A DNA stretch of 64,000 nt from Membranipora membranacea (taxonomy: Eukaryota; Bryozoa; Gymnolaemata; Cheilostomatida; Membraniporidae), in NCBI GenBank assembly GCA_914767715.1, contig OU612068.1, positions 1,178,001 to 1,242,000 on the forward strand. The letters run 5' to 3'. Positions 36,401-50,412 of the stretch are shown here, piece after piece. The notes below the pieces were generated by a model that was given only the letters and a program-made list of their open reading frames with translations, did not search any database and had not been told where the DNA came from. Each line of letters begins with the position of its first letter. Position 1 is the first letter of the stretch. A program made the translations under genes and the position numbers.

Positions 36401-39400
36401 TGTTTAAAACACATTGACACAGTAATCTCTGTCCATATTATTGCAGGGGTTGTGAATTGTGATAATTCTATACACTAATTAACTACATCCCAAGGCTGTG
36501 ATTTGAGTTTATGGTTTTTTTTGTATAAATGTCTTAACAATATAGCAATAGAACACAAAATGACTCACAGGTGAGGGTAGTTTGAGCCCTCCAGACTCTT
36601 GCCCAGGGGAACGTGAGGGTAAAGCTAAGTATGAGTATAATCAGCTTGCTTTGTTACAATTAAAGCTCGCACTTTGACCGCTAATTAGTCCGATAAGAAC
36701 TCATCATCTAATAGAAATATTCATTTTCAGCTGGTAGGAGATTCCCCAGACCTGCATGTATGTATCTCCTTCTGTTTTCCAGTAGATACAAAATATAGAT
36801 TTATCATCCAAGCCGCTAGGCCTGCATAAATAGGGAATGCAGATTCACACTATTTCGTCAGGGCTAATGCCGCTCTAACTCTCTCACCAACTATAGATGA
36901 AGATTCATTTGTAATCAAGCTAGTCAGTAAACATAGCATTGTCCTAACCTTCTGACCAAACCAAACTTCTGATGATACCATATTAAAATATACATGGTCA
37001 TGTTAATCCCCCATGTACTTATTTACAGTTGATATGATAGCTACATCATTTGACCCAACAGCTGCAATCACTTCATGGAGATACGATGTGGAGAAGGAAG
37101 GAACATACGCAAGCCTTAAAAAAGGTATCTTTGTGCTTTCCTAGTAGTTGGCTTTCTTATAGCTGCTCTTTTAGCTGGAAAGAAGGGATTAGAAAAATGT
37201 GGCTTTTACGACATGTGTGTATAAAGGGGTGGACAACTGCTAATAATTGGACTGGAGATGTCCGCTATTGATTTCAGTGGAGTTCGCAAGGACTTTCATG
37301 CCAAAATGCATCTTACCAACCATTTTAAATTGTTTGCCCTATTGAAGCTAAAACGATGACTCGCATCGTCGAAGCAGGTTTGTACCATAAAACATCACTC
37401 ATCGAAAGGAGTTAAGTATTTGCAGGAGGAATAGTTACTTTTTCACACATGCCTGAAAAAGTGAAACTAATGGCTAGCTAACGTTTACAGACCCCTCTTT
37501 ACATTATATGAGCTCCCACTTTTGCTAGCGAAAACTGGTGCTAGCTTAAACAAATGCTAGCTAAGATTACGTCACCTCATAACTAGCTAAACTAAACTCT
37601 AGCTAATATTTACTCCTCCAGGTTATGAACTTTTCAGTGCTATGCTTATGAGTTATATTTCACCATCACTCATGTCTCCATGTTGACATGATCATCACAT
37701 CACGTCTAAGTATGGTTTTCAGTCAATGTTGTCAATATAAGATGTCTGCATGCATCTACAACATTCAGCAGTATCCTGTGAGGATATTCTAGATAGCTTT
37801 GTTTTTAAATGCTGCCATCAACCTGTTCTTCTGCCATGCTTATTGATCACCTTTTCCGTCTTTGTCAGAAGCAACAAAATAACCACATACAAATGCTTCA
37901 TCCAGCTTTTTATATCTTGTATAAATAGATGAAGAACCTGAACCAGCGCCTTCAATACACCCTATGGAAAGCTCACTTGCTACTTCAGTGGCTACCTCAG
38001 TTAGAAGTTCCTCTCCTGCTGCCCTCTCTCCCTTCTCCATACCTGCCATGTCTGATCCTCGTACTCCTATACAAGTCCCTACAGACGCTGCCTCTGCTAT
38101 CATTGCCTCTCAAGGTCTGTATAACACCAGCAGATGAAAATGCAGTTTTTTTCCAACACTTTTATGGACAGTGTATTTCTTTCCAATAGCAAATTTTTTT
38201 TTACAATAGTGCCGCGGAAAAAAATTAGAGGAAAAGGAAAAAAGGAAGCTTGGGAATGAAAATAAGTTAAAAAGAAGATAGTTTATTTGCATAACTATGA
38301 GAAATATTGTTTTAATGCAACAAGTTAAAACCCCTCCCGGGAAGTATACATAACGATTTGTGATTTGGTCTGTCTAAGTGCTGAATGAGCTCACGAATAT
38401 AATTATTTATCTTCTACTAACAGATGAGGAGCAGGCCGAGTCTGAAAAGTCGATGACAGATCAGGATGGGAGGTCTCAGATGTCAGAGAATGAGTTTATG
38501 GAGGCTCTTACAGAGCAGGCCAGAGAGATCGCTAAAGCTGTGCTCGCTGGTGACGAGGCGGCTGGTACTGACCTTGCTCATGATGCTAAGGTTTGTGTTA
38601 CACTCACAGTCAGACAGTGGTATCATTAATCATATTAACTGCATGCTATTGTAGTGGGAGCAATGTGTTAGGGCAGATTTCTTGATGAATGTTAGGGCGT
38701 TCTCATCAAATGATTATATTTGTTGCTAGAAAGTAGGACAGTTTTTTTTTTTAATTTATCTACTAGTAAAGTTAACACTTGACTTTATTGATGATTCAGA
38801 AAGCGGCGGAGTTGTTGATGAGTAGTCTCCCAGGAGATGTGGATCCGAGCAGGAACCAATCAGCAGCTCAGATGTCTGACCTTCAGGAGCAGGACGAGAC
38901 GGAGCAGGAGGAGGTAATATCGATTAATATGTAAACTTTGTACACTAGTTAGGTTAGCTAGCGTAAAATTGGTATACTAGTCTGAAGTGAGCTGTTAGAG
39001 CGTTCTTTCCACCAATTATAGCCGGTAATAGAAATAGAATATCTTCACTAAGACACATATTGCTTTCTTTCTCTCTCAGGTCCAATGTCTAATCCCGTTT
39101 ATTACATTACATTACATTTATTAGGACGTCAAAACTTACAAAAAGTGGCCAAAAACTCAAATTGTTTATGTGATTGTCTCAGTCTCGTTTAAACTTACCG
39201 AAAAGCTGTACGATTTTTAGTCTACATATAATTCTGTAATATGGCATGTCCATCCTGTGTCAAACTGTAGCGTCAGTGTAAAGTCTATTGAGTGTTGATG
39301 TATATAAATGTTGATGTATTTGTTTATAGCAGAAGATACCTAACGTTTGGAGCATGAAAGTTCCCGTTAGTTACTTGGTGTAGTAGAACTAGTTTGGTGT

Positions 39401-42400
39401 TGTGATGATGCCATATTAGTATTTGTTGCCCTGTCCCACTCAGTCTATTAACCATTCCCAAGTTACTCTAACAGATGATTCTGTCCGTCCCATTAAATGA
39501 CATCGCCATCTAATGCTCTACGTAATAATTGTTGGGCTGGTGGATGATTTGTAGTGATTTGTGCTGAACATTGTTGAATCTTTGTTATTTAATGCTTATG
39601 ATTTGAGTTTATGTTGAGTCTCAATTTATAACCAGCTGATCAAAATTATTTGAATCCTTTGAGCTCTGACAGTAAGTTGTGTCCTCACAAGTCAAGAAGA
39701 GACAAATCTTACCCTCTGGTAATGGCTATCGATGTCCTACACATCCTTGATCTCATTGCACGCCAAACCTTCTGTGTTGCTTGATCAAGAGACTTAAGAT
39801 CATTTACATTTACCAGAAAGATGATTAAACTGATGAGGGTGAATTTGTCAAAAGGTGCTATTTCTCACATTATAAATGTCACTCAACAATTGCTCCATGA
39901 TTATAATGTAAACGATATAGTAAACTTGCATCACATTACAAGCTTGGAATCTTTTATTTTGTGTGCTTAAGAACCATATTGTATATCTTATTGTATTGTA
40001 GGATGCATATGGTGTGGACGATGTGACATCCAGTCTAGCTGGAGCTACTGTCGGTCAGCTTGTCAAAGATGGCATGGAGGAGTTAGGTAAGCTAGACGAA
40101 CAAACACTTCTTATAAGCATTATATCTGCTGATTGCAATGTTTTCAGAATCACAACAAATAATGTGGACTTTGAGTTGATACTGCTGATGTAGACCTGTG
40201 TTCTTAACCCCGAAATTACTATGATTCTCAGATCTGACTAACCCGAACTATTTAGCCCAGTTAGTTCTGCTGTCCTCATCAGCGCCTTGCCTTATATATG
40301 CTATTGTGTTTATTATTCTTAGTTAACAAGATTGATGTATATCAGATGGGAGATAAAAGTCGATCAATGTCTACAGCATCTAAAGGCCTCTCCACTCCAG
40401 GTAGACATAGTATACCCAGTGCTGATGGTAAAACACCCGGCTACACCAGAGATCCATCTAGGAGAAGCAGCGCCCTTAGTGAGTCCTTCACAATGGCAGC
40501 TTTATGTTGTCTTGTCTTAAAATCAGTGAAAATCATCAATGTACCAAATTTGATGCATTCATGTACTTAGGGTTTTTCTCAACATCACTTGCTGATTTTA
40601 TTCTGAATGAAGACAAAAATAGGGTCAAAAATTTGGGAAGGCTCCGTAATACTCACCCCCTGATTTGTATAAATGCCACATCGATCCTCTCGCCTAATAA
40701 TATGTACACCCCCTAATGTTTTAGTCTCCACCAACAATATGGTAAGTTACCCGGCCAACGTTCATATATAGACCTGTATTTTGTAGCTCAAGCTAGCGCT
40801 AGTTCTGAGGGTACCCTTGTACCCACCCCAGATCCCTCCATTCCCCCCGCTGACGGACAGGTAAGCTGTCGTGTGCTTCATTTTCACTTTACCATAAATT
40901 TGAGAAAATATTTCCAAAGGCTTTACTTAATTTGGGCAACAGCAGGATTATGCTGTTGCGGGCTTGAATAAATCAAGCTTAGTATGTAAGATTACTTAGT
41001 GATTAGCTTAGCTCTGACAGATCTGTATTGTTGATTGAATACTTATCATTGTTTATATCAACTATCCAAATTTCAGCTCACCCCTCAAGCTACACCACCT
41101 CCAGTAACCCCCTCAGTGACTGGGTCCGATCCCTCTCAGGCCCCACAAGATCCAACGGATCAGCCGCAGGAATACCTGGATATTATCGTTCCAGAGTTAA
41201 GCTTGGGTCTCTCTGAAGATGATATAAAATATCTCAATCCCCTAGTCCAAAACCCACAAGAAATCCTGACAAGACTTCCTGGATCCCAATTGAGAGTCAC
41301 TGAGGGAGGGATGCTTGTAGAGGGTGGTGTTATCAGTCAGGGTTCTCAGGCTAAGGTAAACAATGGTGGATTAACTCTTATGTTGTCCAGGTGTGATCAT
41401 TGCCTCTGTCCACAAACTAAGTATCATCCTAGCCGCACTTTATAATGTTACTGGAGGCCAACCTACCCTGTAGAACACACCCCCTCCCGTCCCACAGGAT
41501 GTTGCGTATGGTATCAGATAGGTAGGCATAACAACTCCTTGGGTCAACACAAGAGGAATGGGTTGACCAGGACCCCCTGAGCATGCCATTTTGTTTGGCG
41601 CTAACTTAAAACTACTGACCTCTACAAAAAAATCACCCAGTCACAAATCAACGGAGTGCTCAAATTGATGGAATATTTCAATTGGTATAAAAAAAAACAA
41701 ATTGTACTAATATAAAATTCCACACCAAAGAACGACTATCCTCCTATGAATCCCATCCCTGTCTGAATTCCGCTAACACGTCCTGAGACTACAGGTGTGT
41801 ATCTGTAGAGACAGGCAAAGATATTTATGTTGTACAGCACTCAGATAGAAACTATAAAAGGCACCATATCTGTATAATATTTACTGCGACAGTTTAAAGT
41901 AGTCTATTTCTGGTTTATATAAGATCAAAAACAATACCAAAGGGCAGTCTTTGCAGACTTTATATAGAGCTAAGGAACGTTGTGCTATTTTCCAGTATGG
42001 TTATTAATATCACTGTATTACATAGTTTCTAGAGTTTCATCCTACCTGTTTTCTTAATGGAAAATTTTACTGCATGAGGATGTATTTTTTTGTTATTTTG
42101 ATGATGTATCTCAAAGCTGGACCCTGTACTTATTTGGTTCATATTTTAGACACCATCGTTGGTTGCTTCCCGAGTGGCCAGCACTCGGCTACCTTCTACC
42201 ATACCTCCTGCATCTGGTCAGGCTAGTGTCTTATCTTCAGCCAGATCAGCAGCTGGAGCTGCGAGTGCTCATCCCTCAGAGAAGGTTAGTACAGTAGATC
42301 AGGGCGATCAGGGCAATCAGGGCACTGCTTCTTTTGATATTAAATCGAATAAAGCTATTGAATATGTTGATATGTGTAGAATCATGAAATGAAATCTCAC

Positions 42401-45400
42401 AGTACCAGATATATTGTAGCACACTTTGATTGATGTTAAGCTTATACATGTTTTATTCTCAAGTGTTGTTTTATTTGGGTTTTGACTGAGAATTTCCGCG
42501 GTCTCAATTAAAGAACACTGCTTAGTTGGCAATTATGAAGCTACAGCTCTTGAAGGTGATCCATTTATCAAAGCCTAAAATCATCACTGATTTAACATTT
42601 AACAGGGTTCAGAACTCAGAGGTGCTGCCTCCGGACAGGCAGGATCTACAGTGGCCTCATCTGTGAAGTCAGCGATGTCAGCAACTGGATCTGTAGCTGG
42701 AGAGAGTACAGCAGCATCAGAGGCAGCAGGTCCAGGCTCTGCTTTATCTAAACAATCTTCTGGTATGTGTATAACTGACAACTCATCATTTCTATGACTA
42801 TGTGACATAGCCCCAACCATCTTTTGGCCGGAGCATTATATGGTACCTTATGCAAAACAAATCCAGCAAATCGGGCTTCTCTCCTGCTTTAGAAACAGTA
42901 GTGTAGAAACAATGACCATGCTCTATGCGCTGATATAATGTGCATGGTCCTACTAAAAAAAAATTTTTTTGTCAAAAGTTTCTGTTGTCATCGCTTGAAT
43001 TGATTAGCATTTTTGGGGTTAGCTGAGATCACTCAATCAACGTGCAAAGCTTTAAATTGAGCATTTATGTTGTGGCTTGTCCCTGCCTGCATGCAAACCT
43101 GCATTGCACCATTTCCATTTTAGCTACTTCTAAAAAGACCCCACCCAAAGTTAAGCATGAGAGCGAGTTTGTTGTCGGCAAAGTCAAAGACGAGAAGGCG
43201 GCGGAGTTGTACGCTCCTGTACCCTCGCCTCCCAAATCCCAGCCTACTAAAACAGGGAAAGCTAACAAAGGTAAGGCATATCCCAATGTTTGTATATGTT
43301 TGTATGTATTCAAAGTTAGCATAAATACGCTCATAAGCTGTAAAGTATGGAATAAGAATTTCAAAATCAACATTCTTTCTCTGATTGTCTTAAATGTTGT
43401 AAGCACATAATGTCACCTCATACCTAATCATAATATGCAAACTGGTTAACGATTTGGTGTTTTTTGATGTAGCTCAATATCCATTTTACAGCAAACAAGA
43501 CAGGAAATAAAGTTCGTCTCGGCAATAAACAAAAACCTTTAACTAAGACGATTTCAATCCCAAGACTTACCCCTGGTCAGGTTTTGGCTAGGCCAAGACC
43601 TCAAGTTATCCCAATCGGTAAAATTAATCTATGAGATGGTGGATTATCATTTACACTTTCACAAAACAGCTCGAAATCACCGCACTACATGGTTTCTTTT
43701 TTTTTATCTTATCTATTGCTTCCATGGTCATTGGTAGCCATGCGATTAGTACTGAATTACCTCACTAAATTCTATGACCCAAAGACCGTGGTTAGCAAGC
43801 AATCCACATTTCACAGCACACTGGGTTTAAGGAATTGTATATCAGGGCCTGGACCCTGAGTTCAATCATCTGAGCTATACCCTCTCAATCCCTTAATGTT
43901 ATATATTCATCTATTATATTGAGAGAAAATTATGTGGTAAAAAAAATATAAAAGTTTCAGCTGATGTCTTTGGTGCTGCATCTGGGATATTGGGGGAATG
44001 TTAACAACTTATCTTTGAGTCATTATGCCTGGACAATAGATAGGATACCACTGGCTGAAGGCTGAAGAAACAGTTCGCTGGTACGGAGAGGATATGGCGC
44101 AAAAAGATTCAGTATTTTGTTAGAGTTTCAGACCTGAGACTTTCTACTTTCTGGGTTTTGGACATATGTTTATGTTTTACTGCGCGCTTGTTTACTTATA
44201 TTATTATTATATACACAGACTCTTGCATGCGTTCTGACTTGTATCATGCCATTGTTGCTGTGTCCTGAGATTTAACCACATTTGTGATTATTTTTGTAGC
44301 AAAGACAGTTGTGTCCAAACCAAAGGCTAAGAAAGGTGGAGAGAAGAAGTCCAAGACAGGTGGGAAGAAGAAAGTCAGCACAACTAAAGCTCCTAAGTCA
44401 CCAGCAGAGCAGGCTGTTAAGAAGAAGACTCCCACACCACCACCTCCACCTAAGGTATGTACATGTCATTGTGTGAATAATGGTATTATCTCTCTAAACA
44501 AGAGAAATTGTCATAGGATGAAGTTAAGGGTCCCAGACTTTAGTGCATGTGGCCTCAGTGTTTTCACCTATCAACTCAAACTTGAGTCAATAGATGAAAC
44601 ACAACTACAGACGTGCTCTCTAAGTCTGGGTTGATAGTTTAGCACTATTATCACTGTCTGCACCCGGACAACAGAATATGTCATATTTGAAGTTTTAGCT
44701 ATGACTGCCCGTGTACTGTGTTGTGTTGTGTCAACCTTAGAGATATAGAAACTGATGTACCCACTAGGATAGCTAGATACGCCCTGACTTTGTCCCAGTG
44801 TTTTAGTCTTGGGTTGTCAGATATATGCGCTGACAATAAATGTGAGGTTTGTGTTGGCTGTAGGCTACTGGTATCCATTGCTGACTTAGTTTGCTGATGT
44901 TTAGTTCTTGGTTAGTCATGTAGATAGCAAGTCAATATTATTTAATGTTAGCTATGGTCAGAGCTATGTATATAGACATATTTGTTATATATAGCTTTCC
45001 TCCTGCAGGATATTAGCAACATGTCTAGCGAGGTTGACTGAGACATTTTACTGGTGTAGCCACATTGAATTATTCCTTTTCCAAAGGATTAGATAAGTTA
45101 GAAACCATGTCTAGGTTTAGCTAGTGCTTCAGCTAAGTTCCGAATATGTTTCAGGATCAATATATTATCATTTGTTTTGTCAATCACATGTTTGCATTGT
45201 TGTGATAAAAGGAACCGACACCAGAGCCACCAAAGCCACCTACTCCAACGCCATCCCCAGAAGAATGGAAGGTAACCAGAGTGGGCTACCCATAATAATA
45301 CTGTGTATTATTATAATAATATTATGTATAATTATAATAATATCCCTGATAACCTAAAGCATGATCAGCCTGTCTGTCAATCTAACCAAGGCGCCAGAAA

Positions 45401-48400
45401 CTAAACCATGATTGATTGATTCTCAAGTTCTCAAGGGAAGAGTTGGAATCTAACCACCATATCCTGTCTGTGGAAAGTGTGAATTAATGTGTGACCGTTA
45501 GTAGATAGACAGCTATGTGTAACGATAACTTTGTCAGACAGTGTTACGTGATTGAGTGATAGAAATGTCTAACACTAAGTGTGATTTGAAATGGAAGTAC
45601 AAATATAAGCGTCACATGGAATAGAGTTGTGACTATAAATTTGTTAAAGATCAGATCTCAAACAAACAGTAGGAATATGATACCAATTGAACTAGAGTTG
45701 TCCCTCCTTACAGTACAGCATTGTCCGCGTACATGTAATAAATTGCCTCTTCGAGAAGAATGGTCTGAATAAGTAGGTATGCATAGCAATTTAAATTGAG
45801 ACTGACTTTCTTGTGCTAAATCTGTCTTGAAAAGTATTCTCGCTTTCATGTTTGGGTAGCTTATAGTATTAGCTTGACCTTGATTCTAGATATCCCAGGC
45901 TTAATCCCGCCTCAAATAACCCTTAGCCAGTGACTTCGATGATAAATTTAGATTGTTTCAACCCAGGCAAAGACTTAAATACCTAAATTTAGATTTTGTT
46001 TTGCATGTTTTAATGTGACTTTCGTTAAACTAATTTGCATGGATTTCTTTTGTAACCTTTACATGTGTAATGTTGCATGTGAGTGAGACACAGTTTTTAT
46101 GCCGGACCACCCTGTCGTTCCTTGTTGTGTACTTTGTATTCAGCACCAGCAGCATGAGGAGACTTCTGTTCTGAGGGGGATTCTGGGATGGATCGAAGAA
46201 CTTTCAACTGAAATGCTTGGGAGTTGCTGTTTTCACGTGTCAAATGAAATACAAGACATTTTAGCTAGATGACTACAGAATATTTTTATTTTTACCTTTT
46301 TGTGACAGCAGTTGCTTACAGCTTAAGCAGTGTAGAGAGAGTTTCTACTGGGTGGCTTTTGTTTCCAGGCTTATTACAAATGATCAGATTTCAATACTGA
46401 GAGTGTCCCATCTCTACGCAGTTGGGCACTGCTCCAAATTGTACTTCAACGGCAGATTATCATATCCAAATAGAGATATTCTTATTCATCAACAGATTTG
46501 AATTTTTTTTATTATTGAACTATATCCGTGCTGTTGACTCAGTTGATGTCATAATTACTTTTTTCTTTTTAGACTATACAGTTGCTATATTTTAACGGTT
46601 GTGGTATTTTCAGACACCTGAGCCGGAGGTTGAGGATGATATGGAGTTTGTTATCATCAGAGAGGAGTTCTCAGACGACGAAGAGGAAGTCAAACCCGAC
46701 CTCGGCACGGTCAAACCGATCAACATGCCACAGAGTCCAGAGGACTCCACAGCAGGATCCAGCCAAGCTGATTATGAGGTATGTTCTCATTATAACTCAT
46801 TCATACCAGGCAGCATTAATGAAATATATGTATATATTTTATATGTATTTCAATACATACTATGAGTAATGTGAATATTTCGTTTTGAATTTTCTTTACC
46901 TATGATGCTGCGATTGGAAGTCTGCTGATCCAACCATGTTAGGCTCATTGACATGGTTAGATAAACTTGATATGTACAACTGTATATATTCCATCCCTCT
47001 GCGATACTGATACCTTATGTTAGGTTATTATTCTCCAAAGTTTTCATTCAACTTCAACCAAACCACATAACCAGGTTATTTTCGACCCACTTCTCAATCA
47101 TTCTTGCATCATTTCTTCCAACAGAAAACGGTACTGCTTTATTAGACAGGCTTTATTCCTTTCTTTTCAACCGTAAAATAAATTAATCCCATAGATTAGA
47201 TAGAATATTTGTATTTTCACCGTGACTGTCATGTTTAAATGACTGAATGTTCTTAGAAACCTCTAGTATCTGCCCTTCAAGTGAGTTCAGAGTTCAAACT
47301 TAGCCCTTATAGCCAAATATGATTATTGTTAACTCTGCCATTGCATGTAACCTCCTGAGACGAGTAGGACATGTTAACAACCTTCCCAGAATGCAATGTC
47401 CCGGATTATCCTGTATTATAAAAAAAGACAATTTCTCACAGATTATTAATATGTCTGAAGAAGAAAGATCATGATGACAAATTCAGACAAAAAAAGCATC
47501 ATGGGATACATGTTAACATGCCCATCTGATTATAATGTAGTTTTGTGGTGTATAAGTGACTCTGTTATCTTGGTTTGAGCTTTGTTATGCTTAATGTATA
47601 CTCTTCAATGAGTAGGAGTCATCTTATGCGAGGCGGCTTCTATTTTGTACCCCTAACTTTCTGTTTCATTATTGACAAAAATGCATGAGTGTTAATGAAT
47701 GACTGTGAAAGTGTAATTAGCTAAGTAAGCATTTAGCCAACTACTCTGTGTCAGGCAGACCAGAGATGTGGGAACAAACTGTCTCCCCTCCTTTATCAGC
47801 AGGCCCCTGTTACAATATAGCTGATACAGATATGAATTTTCAGACCATCATCTTAAAGTACACCATAATTAAAGAACCAGAATTTGGTCAACAATTTATT
47901 GCATTGAAAACTTGCGGTTTAAAATGCCTGGAACTGTATATTTTAAAGATCCAGGACGGATCTTTAGGATCCTGATCTTTCACTCAATTTCTCCACCCAT
48001 CTTTTTGTTCCAGCCTATTGTATATAGTTTATTCCCGCCAATTTAACCTATTGTATTGTGTATTGTATCTATTTAGTCTGACTCCCTAGATGACGAGGAC
48101 TTTGATGAGGTTTGTACATTCTGCACCTACACTTCATCGCCCCTCACTGGGGCGGTTCACTTCGGTTGTGGCCTGTTTTCACACTGGTGATTGTTATGTT
48201 TGGTGTGATTGTGCAGTTCTGCACTATTTTATCATGATTTCACTATTTTAATTTTGTGTTCTGATCTTAACCTCTCCATGGCGTGATTGTGATTTCTTTT
48301 ACAGCTTTTAGGTGTGCTGTGCTGTAAATCTGCATGGTCAGTCTGCATGGTCAGCTGGAGGTCAGCTGGAGATCTGTGAATGTTTTAGTTGGGTGTGGTT

Positions 48401-50412
48401 GTCTTGGTGTAGGTTAAGGTTATGGATCCGGAAACATGCACAGTTCATATACCACAGTGAATTTTTAAAGGCGAAAAAGTCATTCCTGACACTTTTTGAT
48501 TGGAATAATTAATATCCTATTTTTGAAAGTAACATGAATAACATAATGCACCGTGGGGAGGTGGTCTATAGGGAAAATTTACATCACAAAACAATGATGA
48601 AACAAGTGCAATATCTTTCCATTGATGTCTTAGTTATGAGCTGATTTGGTTTAACGCAAGCTAATACTTTACATATTAGGTTTTACAGTACAGCAATGTC
48701 TCGTTTGTATAGGAAGGTATACAGGGTCTGTCTAACCGTGAGGCACAGGCAGCTAAAAGGGCAGCTGCTAAAGAGAAGAAAAGGCGACAGATGGAACGAA
48801 GGAGGCGCGAACGGGAGGAGGCTATCAAGAAAGAGAAGGAAGACGCAGAGAGAAGAGAAAGAATACAGAAACAGATGGAGGAGGATCGGCTGAGACGGTA
48901 AGTCTCACGGAATAATATCATGTACTTAAATATAATGTTAGGTAGTTTAGTTGATAAGAGTAGCTGGTTTGTGCTGGATGACCTTAGTGTGACCTGTTAC
49001 TGGTCACTGACTGTTAGATTAGCATAGATCTGCCTGTACTCTAAGGGCATGATGGTTAGCCTCGCCTTCATAGATGTTGGCTAGTTTTTAGACCTATACC
49101 AAATTTGCATTCTCTTGTTTCGCCTGAGTTGATAACATTAATTTTCGCTGGACCACAGAGAGGAGGAGGTCCGTCAGCGTAAGGAGGCAGATCGTCTGGC
49201 TCGAGAACGTGAGGAGGAAGAGGAGATGGCGAAGCTGAAGGCACAAAGAGATGCAGCAGAACGTGAGAGGAAGAGACAAGAGGAGATGCAGAAATACATG
49301 GAGGAGAAGAAGCGAAGAGCTAAAGAAGAGGAGGCAGCCAGAAAAGGTATGAGATACTTGTCATTGCATGGGTGTGTATAACTATATTATATAGTGTGTG
49401 TGTATGTAAGTGTCTTACCCGATGCTATTGCTGATTGATTGGTAAGGAACTATATTTTGTATTGAAGCTTTACAAGCCCAGAAGGAAGCTGAGGAGGCTG
49501 AGAGGTTAAAACAGGAAGAGGAGATGCTCAAGGCGATGGCTGAAGAGGAGAGACTGGAGTACTTGAAGAAGAAAGCTGAGGAGGAGAGACTTCGGTCCAT
49601 TGCAGAGGAGGAAGCCAGGTACGAGTGTGTGATTAGAGTGTGGTGAGTCTGTAGTGAGTGTGTGATGAATTTTTGATAGGAGAGTGTTATATGTGTGACT
49701 GAGTCGGTATGACCAGCCAGCCTGATTATTCATTTCCATGGAATTGTACTATATGGAATTCTATGTTCATTTCATATTACCCTTAGTCTATTATAATATA
49801 AACTAAAAGTTAACAGCTGTTAGCTGAGGTATTAGGGTGTATCATGATTTCATACACACACAGTCATAATTATCAATGATAATAGATAAATCCTGCTGTG
49901 AAGGTCTGAGCACAAGTCATACAGGCTAGACTACCACAGTACAAAACAGTAGAAAGGGTTTGTGGATCGTTATTTTTTATCACAGCTTCACACCTGTTGT
50001 GAATGTTGTGATTTCTGATTCAATAAAAAACGTAATTTACTTACGGTTTTGAGGTATATTCCATCGCTCAGCACTGACTATGTATGCCTGTCAATAGTGT
50101 CATCATGAAATTTTGTGAATTTCTAGGATTAAGAGAGAAGCTGAAGCTCAGAGAATATGGGAGGAGTTACAGGCTAAGGAAGAGGAGCGTAAGAGAGCTG
50201 AGGAGATGTTACGTCAGCGTCTCTTATTTCAGAGATCTCTTAATGTCGAATCTCACGGACTCGAGCATTCACACGATATGTCTCGAGCTTTTGTCTTCTC
50301 ATACTATGAGCTTCTCAAGTGGCTCGGGTATGAGATCCCTGAGTGGGCTCAGTTTGGTCTGACACCTAGTAACCCTAATAATGCCTCTCATGATACCCAG
50401 CATAACAATTAA
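27461..50412 (+). CDS. KIAA2012-like protein (DUF4670-type), 38 exons, 1839 aa
   Basis: Exons: 27461-27568, 27906-28073, 28634-28819, 29116-29268, 29994-30153, 30479-30663, 30868-31023, 31420-31507, 31667-31834, 32221-32352, 33515-33643, 34151-34357, 34671-35108, 35437-35586, 35994-36038, 36184-36210, 36571-36618, 36731-36757, 37029-37124, 37929-38114, 38424-38590, 38800-38913, 40002-40086, 40323-40478, 40787-40860, 41077-41355, 42150-42284, 42606-42762, 43124-43270, 43492-43617, 44300-44454, 45212-45271, 46614-46778, 48077-48109, 48713-48897, 49159-49346, 49468-49618, 50127-50412 (5520 nt). The N-terminus (SLLSRG, LPKTYTTRKGALLLFSEDFA, AKSILAYGAE, SAKRYLF) matches vertebrate KIAA2012 as I remember it. 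The middle is long, low-complexity and Ser/Pro/Lys-rich. Residues ~1571-1780 are a charged single-helix or coiled coil, capped by SRAFVFSYYELLKWLGYEIP. The human protein is shorter. Function is not established; a cilium or sperm link is inference. Several splice edges (exons 4/5, 10, 11, 13) have alternatives. Confidence 0.85.
28965..29112. repeat. AT-rich minisatellite (ttgtatattgtataaa-like)
   Basis: About nine imperfect copies of a 14-17 bp unit such as ttgtatattgtataaa, ending directly at the polypyrimidine/acceptor (tattctag) of exon 4 of the KIAA2012-like gene. Confidence 0.8.
29360..29647 (-). repeat. 288-bp segment between 13-bp direct repeats
   Basis: Flanked by agacatgccgcat at 29347-29359 and 29648-29660, which looks like a target-site duplication. 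Inside, the minus strand has a 68-codon open frame with a protein-like composition (RETEIDDGINQSEYRRYMAP and VLKGPGQFGDDLAYFGSK) but no recognised family. It could be an inserted retrocopy fragment, a nested exon or chance. There is no poly-A tract at either end. Confidence 0.4.
30154..30290 (+). repeat. 16-bp tandem array of 5' splice-site-like motifs
   Basis: Starting with the donor of exon 5 (gtaagt at 30154), donor-like words occur every 16-17 bp: 30170 gtaaag, 30187 gtaagt, 30203 gtaagt, 30219 gtaact, 30235 gtatgt, 30251 gtgaga, a degenerate one at 30267, and 30283 gtaagt. The unit is close to ctcaactcaagtaagt. So the real splice donor appears to have been tandemly amplified, or the array provides competing donors. 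Confidence 0.8.
31232..31286 (+). repeat. Short tRNA-like sequence in intron
   Basis: actgggcgagatggttaaga is close to a tRNA A-box region of the Leu/Ser type and is followed ~35 bp later by tttttcaaatcc, a weak B box. Too short for a tRNA gene; possibly a SINE head fragment. Low confidence. Confidence 0.25.
35994..36757 (+). other. Cluster of phase-1 microexons in the KIAA2012-like gene
   Basis: Four consecutive tiny exons, 35994-36038 (45 nt), 36184-36210 (27 nt), 36571-36618 (48 nt) and 36731-36757 (27 nt), each with good acceptor and donor sites and each symmetric (phase 1-1). Any of them can be skipped or included without a frame change, so this is a likely site of alternative splicing. 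They encode short polar peptides (ENVDPSGDQVTDDMS, DPKANNLLK, GEGSLSPPDSCPGERE, AGRRFPRPA). Confidence 0.75.
48713..50295 (+). other. Charged coiled-coil region of the KIAA2012-like gene
   Basis: Exons 35-38 encode about 210 residues dominated by Glu, Lys, Arg, Ala and Gln (RRQMERRRREREEAIKKEKE and EEERLEYLKKKAEEERL), typical of a long single alpha-helix or coiled coil, then a non-repetitive C-terminal tail. The vertebrate family also ends in such a region. Confidence 0.8.

Noticed and set aside
43065-43406. 113-codon minus-strand frame.
   Set aside because: Antisense to exon 29 of the KIAA2012-like gene; no supporting signal.
43800-43910. Minus-strand ggtatagctcagatgattga resembling a tRNA A box.
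   Set aside because: No convincing B box at the right distance and no stem pairing, so not reported as a tRNA or SINE.
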